Below are positions 1 through 8,415 of a DNA stretch of 59,644 bases, in pieces. The number at the start of each line of letters is the position of its first letter. Positions within the stretch are counted from its first letter, which is position 1. The position numbers and the translations under genes are program-made. Source of the stretch: Streptococcus sp. 121 (lineage in GTDB: Bacteria > Bacillota > Bacilli > Lactobacillales > Streptococcaceae). A model generated the notes under the pieces. The model made no database searches, was not told where the DNA came from, and saw only the letters and a list, made by a program, of their open reading frames with translations. Location: assembly GCF_016458205.1 (NCBI RefSeq), contig NZ_JAEMED010000008.1, positions 1 through 59,644 on the forward strand, read 5' to 3'.

Positions 1-183
1 TTACAAATGGTGGAACAGTTGAGCAAAACTAAGCAACATTTTATCGAAAATATTTATTACAAGTGCAATACTCTTTCTTCTGAAATCAAGAAAGAAAATC
101 TTAGCACCTCTGTATTCTCGTCAACTAGACTTTTTATGACTGGAACTAGTGTATCACTCCATAAAACAAAAATCAATATCTAG
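1..183 (+). CDS. 3' end of an unidentified protein (partial, cut by window edge)
   Basis: Frame 1 is open from the first base through 60 codons to a TAG at 181-183. The peptide is polar and mostly helical in character (rich in Q, K, E, S, T near its start, ending SLHKTKINI). I do not recognise a family. It is the only plus-strand frame here open for this length. No gene lies between its stop and the converging terminator at 283-307. It could be the C-terminus of a regulator or simply a chance open frame. Confidence 0.4.
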   Translation, partial: LQMVEQLSKTKQHFIENIYYKCNTLSSEIKKENLSTSVFSSTRLFMTGTSVSLHKTKINI

Positions 184-282
184 TGAAATATCTGAACAAC
201 GTACTATATATTGTGTTTTAAGTCATAGAAAGCAAGGTTCCAATTGCAAGCTAGCATCACACCCCCCCCAACATCTAGCGAC

Positions 283-307
283 AAAAAAAGCCGGAAAACT
301 CCGACTT
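283..307 (-). terminator. Intrinsic terminator of the dnaG-rpoD transcript
   Basis: On the minus strand AGTCGGA pairs with TCCGGCT (one G-T pair) around a GTTT loop and is followed by seven T. It lies directly after the stop of the Fe-S assembly factor gene. A T-rich stretch on the plus side as well means it may also stop transcripts arriving from the left. Confidence 0.8.
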
Positions 308-317
308 TCTTATTTTT

Positions 318-641
318 TTATTTAATTCCCAAAGCAATTCGCGCGTAGCGACTCATTTTTTCGACGGTCCAGGCTGGATACCAAACAAGTTTAACATCCA
401 CCTTCTTAACTTCCTCCACTGGTTTGAGGGCATCATAAATTTGTGAAGTTAACAAGTCAGCTAAGGGGCAGCCCATGGTCGTGAGGGTCATATCAATTTC
501 TGTATGGCCAGATTCCCCATCAAAACGGATTTCATAAACCAAACCAAGATTAACAATATCAATTCCTAATTCCGGATCCATGACGTCTTCCAAGGCATGG
601 AGGATCTTGGTTTTAATTGCTTCTGCTTCTGTATAAGACAT
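318..641 (-). CDS. MIP18/DUF59-family iron-sulfur assembly factor (SufT/PaaD-like)
   Basis: A 107-residue single-domain protein of the MIP18 (DUF59) family. Family members help in maturation or repair of iron-sulfur proteins. Diagnostic are DPELGIDIVNLGLVYEI (about residues 22-38) and the TTMGCPLAD segment (about 54-62), which holds the conserved Cys. Length is normal for the stand-alone bacterial form. It is the last gene of the minus-strand run dnaG-rpoD-this gene, starting nine bases after the rpoD stop, and is followed by a terminator. The same neighbourhood (rpoD followed by a metal-sulfur cluster factor) is usual in streptococci. Its client proteins cannot be inferred from the sequence. 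Confidence 0.9.
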   Translation of the reverse strand: MSYTEAEAIKTKILHALEDVMDPELGIDIVNLGLVYEIRFDGESGHTEIDMTLTTMGCPLADLLTSQIYDALKPVEEVKKVDVKLVWYPAWTVEKMSRYARIALGIK

Positions 642-650
642 AGTTACTCC

Positions 651-1763
651 CTAATCCTCAATGAAATCACGTAAAGGCTTCGAACGACTAGGTTGACGAA
701 GTTTACGCAAGGCTTTTGCTTCAATCTGACGAATCCGTTCACGCGTCACATTGAAAACTTTACCAACATCTTCGAGCGTCCGCATTTTTCCATCATCTAA
801 ACCGAAACGAAGGCGAAGCACGTTTTCTTCGCGGTCAGTCAGTGTGTCTAAGACTTCATCCAATTGTTCACGAAGAACAACTCGAGTTGTATAATCAACT
901 GGGTTCTCAATGACCTCATCCTCAATGAAATCTCCCAAGTGACTATCATCTTCTTCACCAATTGGGGTTTCAAGAGATACAGGTTCTTGAGCAATTTTCA
1001 AGATTTCACGGACCTTATCAGGGGTCATATCCATCCGTTCAGCAATTTGTTCTGGAGTTGGGTCCTGTCCCAATTCTTGAAGCAAGGTCCGTTGCTCCCG
1101 AACCAATTTGTTGATGGTTTCAACCATGTGGACTGGGATACGAATGGTCCGTGCTTGGTCAGCAATCGCCCGTGTGATAGCTTGACGGATCCACCAAGTC
1201 GCATACGTTGAGAATTTGAAACCTTTGGTATGGTCAAACTTATCAACGGCCTTCATCAAGCCCATATTTCCTTCCTGAATCAGATCCAGGAACTGCATGC
1301 CACGACCGACATAGCGTTTGGCAATAGAGACAACCAGACGTAGATTGGCTTCAGCCAAGCGTTGTTTTGCTTCTAGGTCTCCTTGCTCAACTAAGATAGC
1401 CAGTTCTTGTTCTTCTTCATTGGTCAGAAGAGGTACTACCCCGATTTCTTTCAAATACATACGGACAGGATCATTGACTTTGGCAGAATTACTTCCCAGC
1501 AATTCCTCATCTGACAAATCCTTCTCCTCTTCCTCAGCTGCCAATACGCGTTGACTTGGATTTCCATCTTTGTCAGTTACGGCGATACCCGCATCCTGAA
1601 TACGTTGTAAAAGATTATCAATCCCGTCTGCATCTAAACTAAACGGAATAATTAGGGAGCTATTAATTTCCTCATCGGTTGCGGTTCCGGAAAGCTTATG
1701 ATTCCGAATAAACTCTGCAATTTGAACATCTAATGTTGTTACTTCTTTTTGTTTTTTAGCCAT
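651..1763 (-). CDS. rpoD: Primary sigma factor RpoD (sigma-A)
   Basis: Housekeeping sigma subunit that directs RNA polymerase to the TTGACA/TATAAT promoters seen throughout this window. The 370 residues are normal for streptococci, which lack a long non-conserved region. Region 1.2 begins at [11 protein letters not shown] (98-108). Region 2 holds [19 protein letters not shown] (148-166) and the -10 reading segment [16 protein letters not shown] (184-199). Region 4.2 has the helix-turn-helix [18 protein letters not shown] (339-356). A GGAG lying in the last codons of dnaG serves as its ribosome binding site, so the two genes are tightly coupled (3 bases between stop and start). Confidence 0.98.
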   Translation of the reverse strand: MAKKQKEVTTLDVQIAEFIRNHKLSGTATDEEINSSLIIPFSLDADGIDNLLQRIQDAGIAVTDKDGNPSQRVLAAEEEEKDLSDEELLGSNSAKVNDPVRMYLKEIGVVPLLTNEEEQELAILVEQGDLEAKQRLAEANLRLVVSIAKRYVGRGMQFLDLIQEGNMGLMKAVDKFDHTKGFKFSTYATWWIRQAITRAIADQARTIRIPVHMVETINKLVREQRTLLQELGQDPTPEQIAERMDMTPDKVREILKIAQEPVSLETPIGEEDDSHLGDFIEDEVIENPVDYTTRVVLREQLDEVLDTLTDREENVLRLRFGLDDGKMRTLEDVGKVFNVTRERIRQIEAKALRKLRQPSRSKPLRDFIED

Positions 1764-1766
1764 TCC

Positions 1767-3533
1767 TTACTCCATTTTTCTTTTTTGGGCAATCAGTTCA
1801 TTTAAATCCATAGCAGCTTGGTCATGTTGACCTATTTGCACAGATGCTTGAATATTTTTGGCAATTTCTTTATTTTTTTGTTTATGCTTTTCCCATTCTT
1901 GGGTTTGCATTAATTGTTCAATTTCCTCATCCCCAATTTGAGGAGGTAAATTCATTTCTAGAATTTGGTACCACAGGCGATTAATCTCTTCTGTTGCTTC
2001 CCCCAAATCTTGGCTGGTTAGTTGCCCTTTCTCTAACAATAGCTGATAGAGCTGTTCATGATTCTTTTCAACAAAGTGAAAATTTTCTAAAAAGCGAAAT
2101 TCATTTAACAAGGAGCTATGGTGGATTAAGCGATGAAGCAGTTGCCTCTCGGTTTGGGCCAACCTGCTCTGAGGGAGACGGACCTGCACCTCTACAGGAG
2201 CGATACGAACCTGATTTGCGGATCCCGCTGCTACTTGCACACGAGCCTGGGCAACCATCTGCTCCACCTGCACTTGGTCAAAAGCAGAAGCCTCTTGGAT
2301 CAGTTTCCTGATATAAACTTCCCTCAATAAATCCGAGGTTAAAGCTGCAATATAAGGAACCAATCGCTCTACATAGGCCAATTGAGCCTGAACTCCCTGA
2401 AGATTGGACGGACGGTAATAGTCCATCAGAAACTCAAGGGCATCCATACGCGTTTCCTCAAGACAGGTACGTAACTCTTCTGAAGAATGGGCTTGGAGAA
2501 ATTCATCTGGATCCATACCTTGAGAAAAGCGTACAACTTCAACTGGAAAGCCTTTTAATTCCTGAATTGCTTTCTCAATAGCTGCCTGTCCAGCACTATC
2601 TCCATCGTAGGCCAGAATCACAGAAGGATTATAGGCCCGTAAGCGTTGGACATGTTCAGATGTCAGGGCTGTCCCCATGGTTGCGATGACATTTCGAACA
2701 CCGGAACGGTAGGCAGCGATGACATCCATAAAGCCTTCCATCAGGTAAACTTCTTTGCTTTTTTTAATATGAGGGAGAGCCTGATCCAAGTGGTAGAATT
2801 CAAAACTCTTATTAAAAATCTTGGTCCGTCTGCTATTTTTGTACTTTGCCTGTTGATCAGATTGATTTCCAAAAATGCGGCCTGAAAAACCAATGACTTG
2901 TCCCTTAATATTGGTCAAGGGAAACATAATTCGGTCATAGAAGGAATCAACTAAGCGGTTCTGCTCAATATGAAAGAGACCAGAATCTAAGTAGCGGTCT
3001 TCCGGAAAATCAAACTTTTGAACCACCCGTTCATAAAGAAACCCTCCTCTAGCAGGCGCTAATCCAATTCCAAAATATTCAATATCCTTGCGGCTTAATC
3101 CCCGCGATTCCAAATAAGCTAGAGCTTCTTTCCCCATCGTAGATGTCAGTAAAATGGCTTGGTAAAAAGTCGCAGCTTCTTGGTGTAAGGCTATCAAGTC
3201 TCCTTCAACTGAAGGTTTCTTAGTTGGAACCTGTCTAGAGGGAGCAATGTCCATGGTTTCGCCATTAAACTGAGCTACTTTGGCCACTGCCTCCATAAAG
3301 GGAATTCCATCAATCTCTTCAATAAACCGATAGACATCTCCTGACTTGCCGCAACCAAAACAATGGTAAAATTGTTTTTCCTGGTTCACGTTAAAGGAAG
3401 GTGTTTTTTCTCCATGAAAAGGACAAAGTCCTAGATAATTACGACCAGCCTTGGTCAAAGGAAGGTAGTCTCCGATGACATCCACAATGTTCACACGACT
3501 CTTTAAATCTTGAATATCTTGCGTTGAAACCAT
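1767..3533 (-). CDS. dnaG: DNA primase DnaG
   Basis: Synthesises RNA primers at the replication fork. The N-terminal CHC2 zinc ribbon is visible as C37, H40, C58 and C61. The TOPRIM catalytic domain has the conserved Glu in MEGFMD (265-270) and the metal-binding DGD (310-312). The C-terminal part (about 430-588) would bind DnaB helicase and is divergent, as is usual. Length 588 is typical. GGAGGGG sits just before the ATG. It heads the dnaG-rpoD transcript, with a promoter candidate 30-57 bases upstream. This is a shortened version of the rpsU-dnaG-rpoD macromolecular synthesis operon; rpsU here is separate, about 0.9 kb away. Confidence 0.98.
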   Translation of the reverse strand: MVSTQDIQDLKSRVNIVDVIGDYLPLTKAGRNYLGLCPFHGEKTPSFNVNQEKQFYHCFGCGKSGDVYRFIEEIDGIPFMEAVAKVAQFNGETMDIAPSRQVPTKKPSVEGDLIALHQEAATFYQAILLTSTMGKEALAYLESRGLSRKDIEYFGIGLAPARGGFLYERVVQKFDFPEDRYLDSGLFHIEQNRLVDSFYDRIMFPLTNIKGQVIGFSGRIFGNQSDQQAKYKNSRRTKIFNKSFEFYHLDQALPHIKKSKEVYLMEGFMDVIAAYRSGVRNVIATMGTALTSEHVQRLRAYNPSVILAYDGDSAGQAAIEKAIQELKGFPVEVVRFSQGMDPDEFLQAHSSEELRTCLEETRMDALEFLMDYYRPSNLQGVQAQLAYVERLVPYIAALTSDLLREVYIRKLIQEASAFDQVQVEQMVAQARVQVAAGSANQVRIAPVEVQVRLPQSRLAQTERQLLHRLIHHSSLLNEFRFLENFHFVEKNHEQLYQLLLEKGQLTSQDLGEATEEINRLWYQILEMNLPPQIGDEEIEQLMQTQEWEKHKQKNKEIAKNIQASVQIGQHDQAAMDLNELIAQKRKME

Positions 3534-3561
3534 GTCCCCTCCTTCCGCTTATTATTCCTTC

Positions 3562-3590
3562 ATTTTATCCTAAATAACCACTTTTGTAAA
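3562..3590 (-). promoter_or_regulatory. Sigma-A promoter for dnaG-rpoD
   Basis: On the minus strand TTTACA (3590-3585), a 17-base spacer and TAAAAT (3567-3562) lie 29 bases before the dnaG ATG. Both hexamers differ from consensus by one base. Confidence 0.6.
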
Positions 3591-3634
3591 ACAAGCCGTT
3601 TCTAGTTTCCCCTAAAAAAAATCAAGCAAATCCA

Positions 3635-3663
3635 TTGTCTTTTTAATCTTACTTAGCTATAAT
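3635..3663 (+). promoter_or_regulatory. Sigma-A promoter for mscL
   Basis: TTGTCT (3635-3640), exactly 17 bases, then a perfect TATAAT (3658-3663), 33 bases before the mscL ATG. Divergent from the dnaG promoter. Confidence 0.85.
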
Positions 3664-3696
3664 GTATTCGTATCAAATAAAAGAATGGAGATTCTT

Positions 3697-4071
3697 ATGT
3701 TAAAAGAATTGAAAGATTTCCTCTTACGTGGAAATATTGTTGACCTTGCTGTGGCTGTGATTATCGGGGCTGCTTTCGGACAGATCATTACTTCTTTGGT
3801 AGAAGATGTCTTGACACCAATCTTCTTGAACCCTGCTTTGAAAGCTGCTCAAGTTGAGAAAATCGCTGAACTTACTTGGAACGGCGTTGCATATGGTAGC
3901 TTCCTAAGTGCTATCATTAACTTCTTGATTATCGGTACTGTTCTCTTCTTCGTTGTTAAAGCTGTTGAGAAAGCTCAATCTATCGGAGCTAAAGAAGAGG
4001 AATCTGAAGTTGCTGGTCCAACAGAAGTTGAATTGCTTCAAGATATCAAAGCGCTACTTGAGAAAAAATAA
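3697..4071 (+). CDS. mscL: Large-conductance mechanosensitive channel MscL
   Basis: Membrane channel that opens under hypo-osmotic stress to release solutes. The 124 residues fit the family. The N-terminal amphipathic segment MLKELKDFLLRGNIVDLA precedes TM1 (VAVIIGAAFGQIITSLV, about 17-33); TM2 is FLSAIINFLIIGTVLFFVVKAV (about 69-90); a charged C-terminal helix follows. I place the start at 3697 because GGAG at 3687-3690 is 6 bases upstream and this gives the conserved MLKELK start; an in-frame ATG at 3685 overlaps that site. Single-gene unit with its own promoter and terminator. Confidence 0.95.
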   Translation: MLKELKDFLLRGNIVDLAVAVIIGAAFGQIITSLVEDVLTPIFLNPALKAAQVEKIAELTWNGVAYGSFLSAIINFLIIGTVLFFVVKAVEKAQSIGAKEEESEVAGPTEVELLQDIKALLEKK

Positions 4072-4082
4072 TCATCATAGAG

Positions 4083-4109
4083 GGCTGAGACAGACGTCTC
4101 AGCCTTTTT
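4083..4109 (+). terminator. mscL terminator
   Basis: Perfect 9-bp stem GGCTGAGAC / GTCTCAGCC with an AGAC loop followed by five T. Confidence 0.92.
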
Positions 4110-4211
4110 CTACTCAGATTCTATAAAGCACAAAATCTAAATCTCCATGTTTGATTTCAGTGAATCTAGGAGATTTATCAGCATGTAAAGTAGGTTTTGA
4201 AATGTATTTTA

Positions 4212-4302
4212 TACTCATTATATTTCAAAATCTGACTATGTTAATCCTCTTCGCGAACCCTCAGTTCTTTCCTCATCGGATTGCCTTTTCAGGTTTCGAG
4301 TA
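4212..4302 (+). repeat. Type B small repeat, copy 1 (91 bp, shortest form)
   Basis: Begins TACTCATTATATTTCAAAAT, contains CCTCTTCGCGAAC, TCAGTTC and TCATCGGATTGC, and ends TTTCGAGTA. The same ordered blocks recur at 14390-14549, about 14547-14646 and 48906-49058. The left end resembles the IS630 terminal repeat at 13184, which suggests a non-autonomous element moved by such a transposase. Confidence 0.7.
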
Positions 4303-4397
4303 TTAATTTTGGTGTAAGCGTCCTTTAGACCTCCAACTATGTTGAATAATCTCTTTTGAACGAATAGGTCTTCCTTCATGGATATCTAAAATAGTAG

Positions 4398-4422
4398 AAA
4401 AAAGCAATCCGACTGGACTGCT
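4398..4422 (-). terminator. rpsU terminator
   Basis: Minus strand: AGCAGTCC pairs with GGATTGCT (8 bp, one G-T) around AGTC, followed by T6, eight bases past the rpsU stop. Confidence 0.88.
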
Positions 4423-4429
4423 TTCACTA

Positions 4430-4606
4430 TTAGAATTTCTTACGTTTACGAGCTGCTTCTGATTTACGTTTACGTTTTACAGAAGGTTTTTCATAGAATT
4501 CACGTTTACGTGTTTCTTGAAGAGTACCAGCTTTAGTAACCGCACGCTTGAATCGACGAAGTGCATCATCTAATGATTCATTCTTACGTACCACTGTTTT
4601 TGACAT
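4430..4606 (-). CDS. rpsU: 30S ribosomal protein bS21
   Basis: A 58-residue strongly basic protein beginning [20 protein letters not shown] and ending with a Lys/Arg-rich tail ([15 protein letters not shown]), the bS21 pattern. It is part of the small subunit and helps mRNA recognition near the anti-Shine-Dalgarno end of 16S rRNA. The upstream GGGAGTGAG supplies a ribosome binding site 5-6 bases from ATG. It stands alone with its own terminator instead of heading a dnaG-rpoD operon. Confidence 0.97.
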
Positions 4607-4675
4607 TCCATCTCACTCCCTTCAAGTTAAAATCTATTATATTATACAGGAGTCGGCTACTGCTGTCAAGCTTTT

Positions 4676-5416
4676 TTACTTAAAGAGTTCATCAATATCA
4701 CGATTTTCTTCAATTAATTGTAAAAATCGCTCCTCCTCTTTGGTTAGCGTATAGTCTTGAAGTAAATCAGGCCGCCTTTCTTTTGTTTTTTTCAAACTTT
4801 GAAAAAGACGCCATTGCCGTATACGCTCATGGTGCCCACTCATTAAAACGTCTGGAACTGTCATCCCTCGGAAATCGTAAGGACGTGTGTACTGGGGATA
4901 TTCCAGAAGACCTGAAGAAAAACTATCATCTGTATGACTACATTCCTTCCCTATAACTTGTGGAACCAGACGGACTGTCGCGTCAATAATCGTCATGGCC
5001 GCTAGTTCTCCCCCTGTTAAGACATAATCCCCCAAGGAGATTTCATCTGTCACTAACGGTTTAATCCGCTCATCATAACCTTCATAGTGACCACAAATAA
5101 AAATCAGTTGTTTTTCTTTGGATAACTCTTCCGCATAAGCTTGATCAAAAGAACGACCTGCAGGATCTAGAAGGATGACTCGTGCTCGTTCACGACCTTG
5201 GATACCTTCAATGGCATCATAAATTGGTTGGGCTCGAAGTAACATTCCTTGTCCTCCCCCATAAGGTTCGTCATCTACATGACGAGCTTTTTCTGCCGCT
5301 TCCCGAAAATTATGATAATTCATGTCTAGCAAGCCTTTTTCTCGTGCCTTACCGACTATAGAGTGCTCCAAAGGCGAAAACATTTCTGGAAAAAGGGTTA
5401 AAATATCAATTCTCAT
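4676..5416 (-). CDS. trmD: tRNA (guanine37-N1)-methyltransferase TrmD
   Basis: SPOUT-class enzyme that methylates G37 of tRNAs reading CNN/GGN-type codons, using S-adenosylmethionine, to prevent frameshifting. The start [13 protein letters not shown], the YGGGQGMLL loop and the knot segment [13 protein letters not shown] are the family landmarks. The 246-residue length is normal. I chose ATG 5416 instead of a start eight codons upstream because of the conserved [13 protein letters not shown] and the GGAAGGA upstream. The start overlaps the rimM stop by 11 bases, indicating translational coupling. Confidence 0.97.
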   Translation of the reverse strand: MRIDILTLFPEMFSPLEHSIVGKAREKGLLDMNYHNFREAAEKARHVDDEPYGGGQGMLLRAQPIYDAIEGIQGRERARVILLDPAGRSFDQAYAEELSKEKQLIFICGHYEGYDERIKPLVTDEISLGDYVLTGGELAAMTIIDATVRLVPQVIGKECSHTDDSFSSGLLEYPQYTRPYDFRGMTVPDVLMSGHHERIRQWRLFQSLKKTKERRPDLLQDYTLTKEEERFLQLIEENRDIDELFK

Positions 5417-5924
5417 CGTCCAATCCTTCCGGAACTTCAACGACTATTTTTCCAGCTTCTAAATCCACTTCTAGGACTACTGGTGGAATGTAAGGTAATA
5501 GCAAATCATTCTTCCCTTTTCTTTTTACGACCCAAACATCATTGGCACCTGGCTGAAGGATTTCCTTGATGGTTCCAAGCAGTTGATTTCCTTCATAGAC
5601 AGGGAGACCAATAATTTCATGGTAGTAGAAGGCACCTTCTTCCAAATCACTCAGGTCTTCTATCGCAATTTTCAACTTATAAGTCTTATACTTTTCAATA
5701 TCATTAATATGATACATGCCTTTAAATTTGATAATATCAAACTGCTTAGCCTTACGGTGACTGTGAATCTCTACCATTTGGACGAACTGATCCTGAGGAT
5801 CAAACAAGGCCAATTGGCTTCCCTTTTTAAACCGCTCTTCTGCAAAATCCGTAACAGATAGCACCCGCATCTCCCCTTGTAAACCTTGGGTATTGACAAT
5901 GGTAGCTACGTTTAAATACTCCAT
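5406..5924 (-). CDS. rimM: 16S rRNA processing protein RimM
   Basis: Assists maturation of the 30S head. The N-terminal half ([18 protein letters not shown]…) is the RimM domain and the C-terminal half is a PRC barrel (about 95-172, [20 protein letters not shown]). 172 residues, as usual. Start taken at ATG 5924, with GGAG six bases upstream; a TTG four codons earlier overlaps that site. It is paired with trmD, the common arrangement. A hairpin lies between it and khpA, so it may receive only part of the rpsP transcript. Confidence 0.95.
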   Translation of the reverse strand: MEYLNVATIVNTQGLQGEMRVLSVTDFAEERFKKGSQLALFDPQDQFVQMVEIHSHRKAKQFDIIKFKGMYHINDIEKYKTYKLKIAIEDLSDLEEGAFYYHEIIGLPVYEGNQLLGTIKEILQPGANDVWVVKRKGKNDLLLPYIPPVVLEVDLEAGKIVVEVPEGLDDEN

Positions 5925-5944
5925 CTTACTCTCCAATTAAAATA

Positions 5945-5968
5945 AAAAACTGGGAACAGGGCCCCAGT
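5945..5968 (-). terminator. Hairpin between khpA and rimM (possible attenuating terminator)
   Basis: Minus strand ACTGGG / CCCAGT (6 bp) around an 8-base loop, followed by TTTTTTA. It sits inside what is usually one ribosomal/processing operon, about 20 bases before rimM, so it may lower but not abolish rimM-trmD expression. Confidence 0.6.
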
Positions 5969-6012
5969 AGTCTTAGCTTCTTCAAAAGTTCGAACGACTC
6001 CAAGTAACAAGA

Positions 6013-6255
6013 TCACTCTTGTTCATCAATCACAATCCGAACTTTTTTTGAATCGATTGGGACCGAATAAACAATCGTCCTTATCGCTGAAATCGTCCGC
6101 CCTTTCCGACCGATTACCCGACCAACATCCGACGGATGTAAATCCAAATGGTACTCCAGAAATTCAGGCGTATCCTCGATACGAATGGTTAAGTGGTCTG
6201 GATGTGAAATCAGTGGCTTCACAATCGCAATAATGAGATTTTCAATCGTGTCCAT
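6013..6255 (-). CDS. khpA: KH-domain RNA-binding protein KhpA
   Basis: 80 residues comprising one KH fold with the RNA-binding loop GRKG in [16 protein letters not shown] (about 42-57). In pneumococcus the KhpA homologue pairs with KhpB/Jag and affects cell division and elongation; that function is transferred by homology. Encoded 13 bases after rpsP, the standard streptococcal position. Confidence 0.93.
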   Translation of the reverse strand: MDTIENLIIAIVKPLISHPDHLTIRIEDTPEFLEYHLDLHPSDVGRVIGRKGRTISAIRTIVYSVPIDSKKVRIVIDEQE

Positions 6256-6268
6256 AAGCTAACCTTTA

Positions 6269-6541
6269 TTATTTAGAGAGTTTTGACTCGTGGAATTTCT
6301 TCATGATTCCAGCTTTTGAAAAAATGTTACGCACTGTATCAGATGGTTGTGCTCCATCAGCCAACCATGCCAAAACGCGCTCTTCTTTAAGAGTCACTTG
6401 GTTTTCTTCAACAAGTGGGTTGTAAGTTCCAACTGTTTCGATGAAACGTCCATCACGTGGAGCACGTGAATCTGCAACATTGATACGGTAAAAAGGTTTC
6501 TTTTTAGAACCCATACGAGTCAAACGAATTTTAACTGCCAT
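6269..6541 (-). CDS. rpsP: 30S ribosomal protein bS16
   Basis: 90 residues starting [20 protein letters not shown], the signature of bS16, followed by [20 protein letters not shown]. Structural protein of the small subunit. First gene of the rpsP-khpA-rimM-trmD run, behind a strong promoter at 6599-6627. Confidence 0.98.
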   Translation of the reverse strand: MAVKIRLTRMGSKKKPFYRINVADSRAPRDGRFIETVGTYNPLVEENQVTLKEERVLAWLADGAQPSDTVRNIFSKAGIMKKFHESKLSK

Positions 6542-6598
6542 TTTATAAATTCTCTTTTCTAAACTTTTTCTTTGTGTTAAGGAAACTCAACAATAGCT

Positions 6599-6627
6599 AT
6601 TCTAACACCTTCTCAAACAGCTGTCAA
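6599..6627 (-). promoter_or_regulatory. Sigma-A promoter for rpsP
   Basis: Minus strand perfect TTGACA (6627-6622), 17 bases, TAGAAT (6604-6599), about 58 bases before the ATG. The -35 lies inside one arm of the inverted repeat described at 6620-6646. Confidence 0.88.
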
Positions 6628-6678
6628 GTTTTTTTCTTGACAGCTTTTAATTTTTTATTGACAGCTTTTAATTTTTTA
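6620..6678. repeat. Inverted repeat plus 21-bp tandem duplication between carB-like gene and rpsP
   Basis: AGCTGTCAAG (6620-6629) and CTTGACAGCT form a perfect 10-bp inverted repeat around T7. The right arm starts a 21-bp unit (6637-6657) that is repeated exactly at 6658-6678. Read on the plus strand the hairpin is followed by a T-rich run, so it can terminate plus transcripts. On the minus strand there is no T-run after it. The tandem unit also supplies the stop codon of the carB-like gene. Confidence 0.8.
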
Positions 6679-8415
6679 ATCGAATCCTGTACGGGTGTAG
6701 AAATTACGTAGATTCAGGCTGCGAATTTCAGGACTTCCATAGAGTTTGTCTGGATCCTCCAGTAATAGAACCTGGTCAATGAGCTCAGGAATCAGTGGTT
6801 CTAGATACTGTTTCATTCCCGCTTCCAAAGGACTATTGCTACCGACTAAGATGGATTCCTTCCATAATTCCTGTCCCAACCAAGGGTTCTGATCGGAATA
6901 CAGGAAGACAGTGCTTGGATGCACACTTTGTTGGGCTTCGTTCTCCATTTCATAGCTCGAATAATAGGCTACAGCAAACCCAATCCAACCTTCAATTTCC
7001 TTATAGGTAGGAAGAATGCCCTCTGAAACCCGCAACTGCCAAATAGCCTCTTCTGATTCATTCCATAATTTAGCAATGCGGAGATCCGATAGACCTGCTG
7101 CCTTTGCTTGTCGAAGCAAGTCTAAATCTCTTGATTTTTGAACCAGTTCTTTTTCCAACTCAACGACAGATTGTAAGGCCTCTAAAAAAAGAGGATCTAT
7201 ATGCGTCAAGCCTTGGATATAGGAAACCGAAAGGCCACGTCTAAGCCCCTCAAGAAGATACAGCAAGCGGTCTGACTGCTGTCGAACCAAATGATCAATT
7301 AAATCCTCTTCACTCAATCGCTCGAGTGGAAAATCCAGCCGTGCTTCTAAAACAGCCAATCCTTTGAGCAAGCTGGCTTCCAAATTTCGAGCATAGGCAT
7401 AAAACTGTCCAGTTGATTGTCGTCGGAGTGCACCATCAGCTAAATGGTCTTGGCTAAAATCCAAGGGGAACCGAGCCACCAAATAGTCCATGACCTGTTC
7501 TCCAGCCTTCCAACCTGGCATACTTTGAACAGGATTCCCTTCCAAAATGTGTAGCATCAATTCTGCCATGGGTAAGCGTAAAATTTGGCTCATCATCAAA
7601 GCACTATCATTTAATCCCAATCCAACTTGTAGAAGAAAAGCCTGCTGCTTCTGTGGATTCCAAGCAAAGCGTAAAGAGATCAGCCCTTGTAAACGCAAGC
7701 CTCGGGCCAAACGAATCGAATAATTCCGTAAAAACTGAATATCTGAATCTGACAAGGTTTGAGCTGGAAATACAATGGTTGCATCATCCCTGTGCAGACC
7801 AACAGGTTCAATATGCTCCGCAGTCCCCAAGATAAAACTGGAATCATAAGAATCACGAACCAGTACTAACTCGACTTCTCTCAAACCTTTCATTGGACTC
7901 TCCAGATAATAGGGGAGGGGTAATACCAAATCCTGGAAATATTCGTAAGCAGTTTGAAGTTCTTCTATATTTCCAACCGTTATCGGTTCCTGGCCATGCA
8001 TTTGTAAGGAATCCCGAAGCAAGACAGGAAAAGTCAATTCCTGCATCCGATCCTGTATATCTTCCCAGCCATAAACCAATTGACTATTGGTCATATTCAG
8101 TCCTAATTGTTTCAATTGAGACTGGAAGAGCTCTGCATGCAAAAGATATTCTAAGGAAGCAGCAGGATAACTATGCCATCTTGATCTCATCTGCATCCAA
8201 GCTTCTAGTCTTTGAACTTCAATTAGGAGATCGATAAGTTCACGATCCAAAAACAGCGGGAAAATAGTGTACTCAGGATTTTCCACCAATGCAGCCAAAA
8301 GGGATTCTAAATCCCTAAAAGCATGGTGAATCCAGTTTTTATTTTTTTGTAGGAGACGATTGAGGGTCCGCTCCTGATTCTGATTTAATTCACTAGGTGT
8401 CAAAACAAGTTTCAT
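6676..8415 (-). CDS. CarB-like pseudoenzyme (truncated, degenerate carbamoyl-phosphate synthase large chain)
   Basis: 579 residues against about 1058 for CarB. Homology is visible in order: a degraded pre-ATP-grasp part; HIEPVGLHRDD…PAQTLSD (201-223), matching the CarB ATP-grasp core; RRQSTGQFYAYARNLEASLL (331-350), matching the TGEVMAIGR segment; and a well-kept oligomerisation domain (about 380-490: DRLLYLLEGLRRGL, LRQAKAAGLSDLRIAKLW, PTYKEIEG, YYSSYEMENE). It stops soon after where the second synthetase half would start. The glycine-rich phosphate loop is replaced (about 136-145), and the metal-binding Glu and Asn of the IEVNPR motif are Gln263 and Gly265. I infer that it cannot make carbamoyl phosphate. 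ATGA overlap with the carA-like gene shows coupling. The frame is intact with no internal stops. Its actual role is unknown: structural partner, nucleotide sensor, or a slowly decaying paralogue. Confidence 0.8.
   Translation of the reverse strand: MKLVLTPSELNQNQERTLNRLLQKNKNWIHHAFRDLESLLAALVENPEYTIFPLFLDRELIDLLIEVQRLEAWMQMRSRWHSYPAASLEYLLHAELFQSQLKQLGLNMTNSQLVYGWEDIQDRMQELTFPVLLRDSLQMHGQEPITVGNIEELQTAYEYFQDLVLPLPYYLESPMKGLREVELVLVRDSYDSSFILGTAEHIEPVGLHRDDATIVFPAQTLSDSDIQFLRNYSIRLARGLRLQGLISLRFAWNPQKQQAFLLQVGLGLNDSALMMSQILRLPMAELMLHILEGNPVQSMPGWKAGEQVMDYLVARFPLDFSQDHLADGALRRQSTGQFYAYARNLEASLLKGLAVLEARLDFPLERLSEEDLIDHLVRQQSDRLLYLLEGLRRGLSVSYIQGLTHIDPLFLEALQSVVELEKELVQKSRDLDLLRQAKAAGLSDLRIAKLWNESEEAIWQLRVSEGILPTYKEIEGWIGFAVAYYSSYEMENEAQQSVHPSTVFLYSDQNPWLGQELWKESILVGSNSPLEAGMKQYLEPLIPELIDQVLLLEDPDKLYGSPEIRSLNLRNFYTRTGFD

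Larger units (their letters stand above)
4110..4429. other. Gene-free stretch with a repeat and a possible coding remnant
   Basis: The 320 bases between mscL and rpsU hold a 91-bp type B repeat (4212-4302, listed separately) and the rpsU terminator. Between them the minus strand reads an open frame of about 30 codons ending at 4303 (…EGRPIRSKEIIQHSWRSKGR…) with no usable start codon. It may be a relic of a lost gene. Nothing else is recognisable. Confidence 0.5.

Noticed and set aside
262..269. Run of eight C as a phase-variation tract
   Set aside because: It lies in non-coding DNA outside any promoter spacing I can define.
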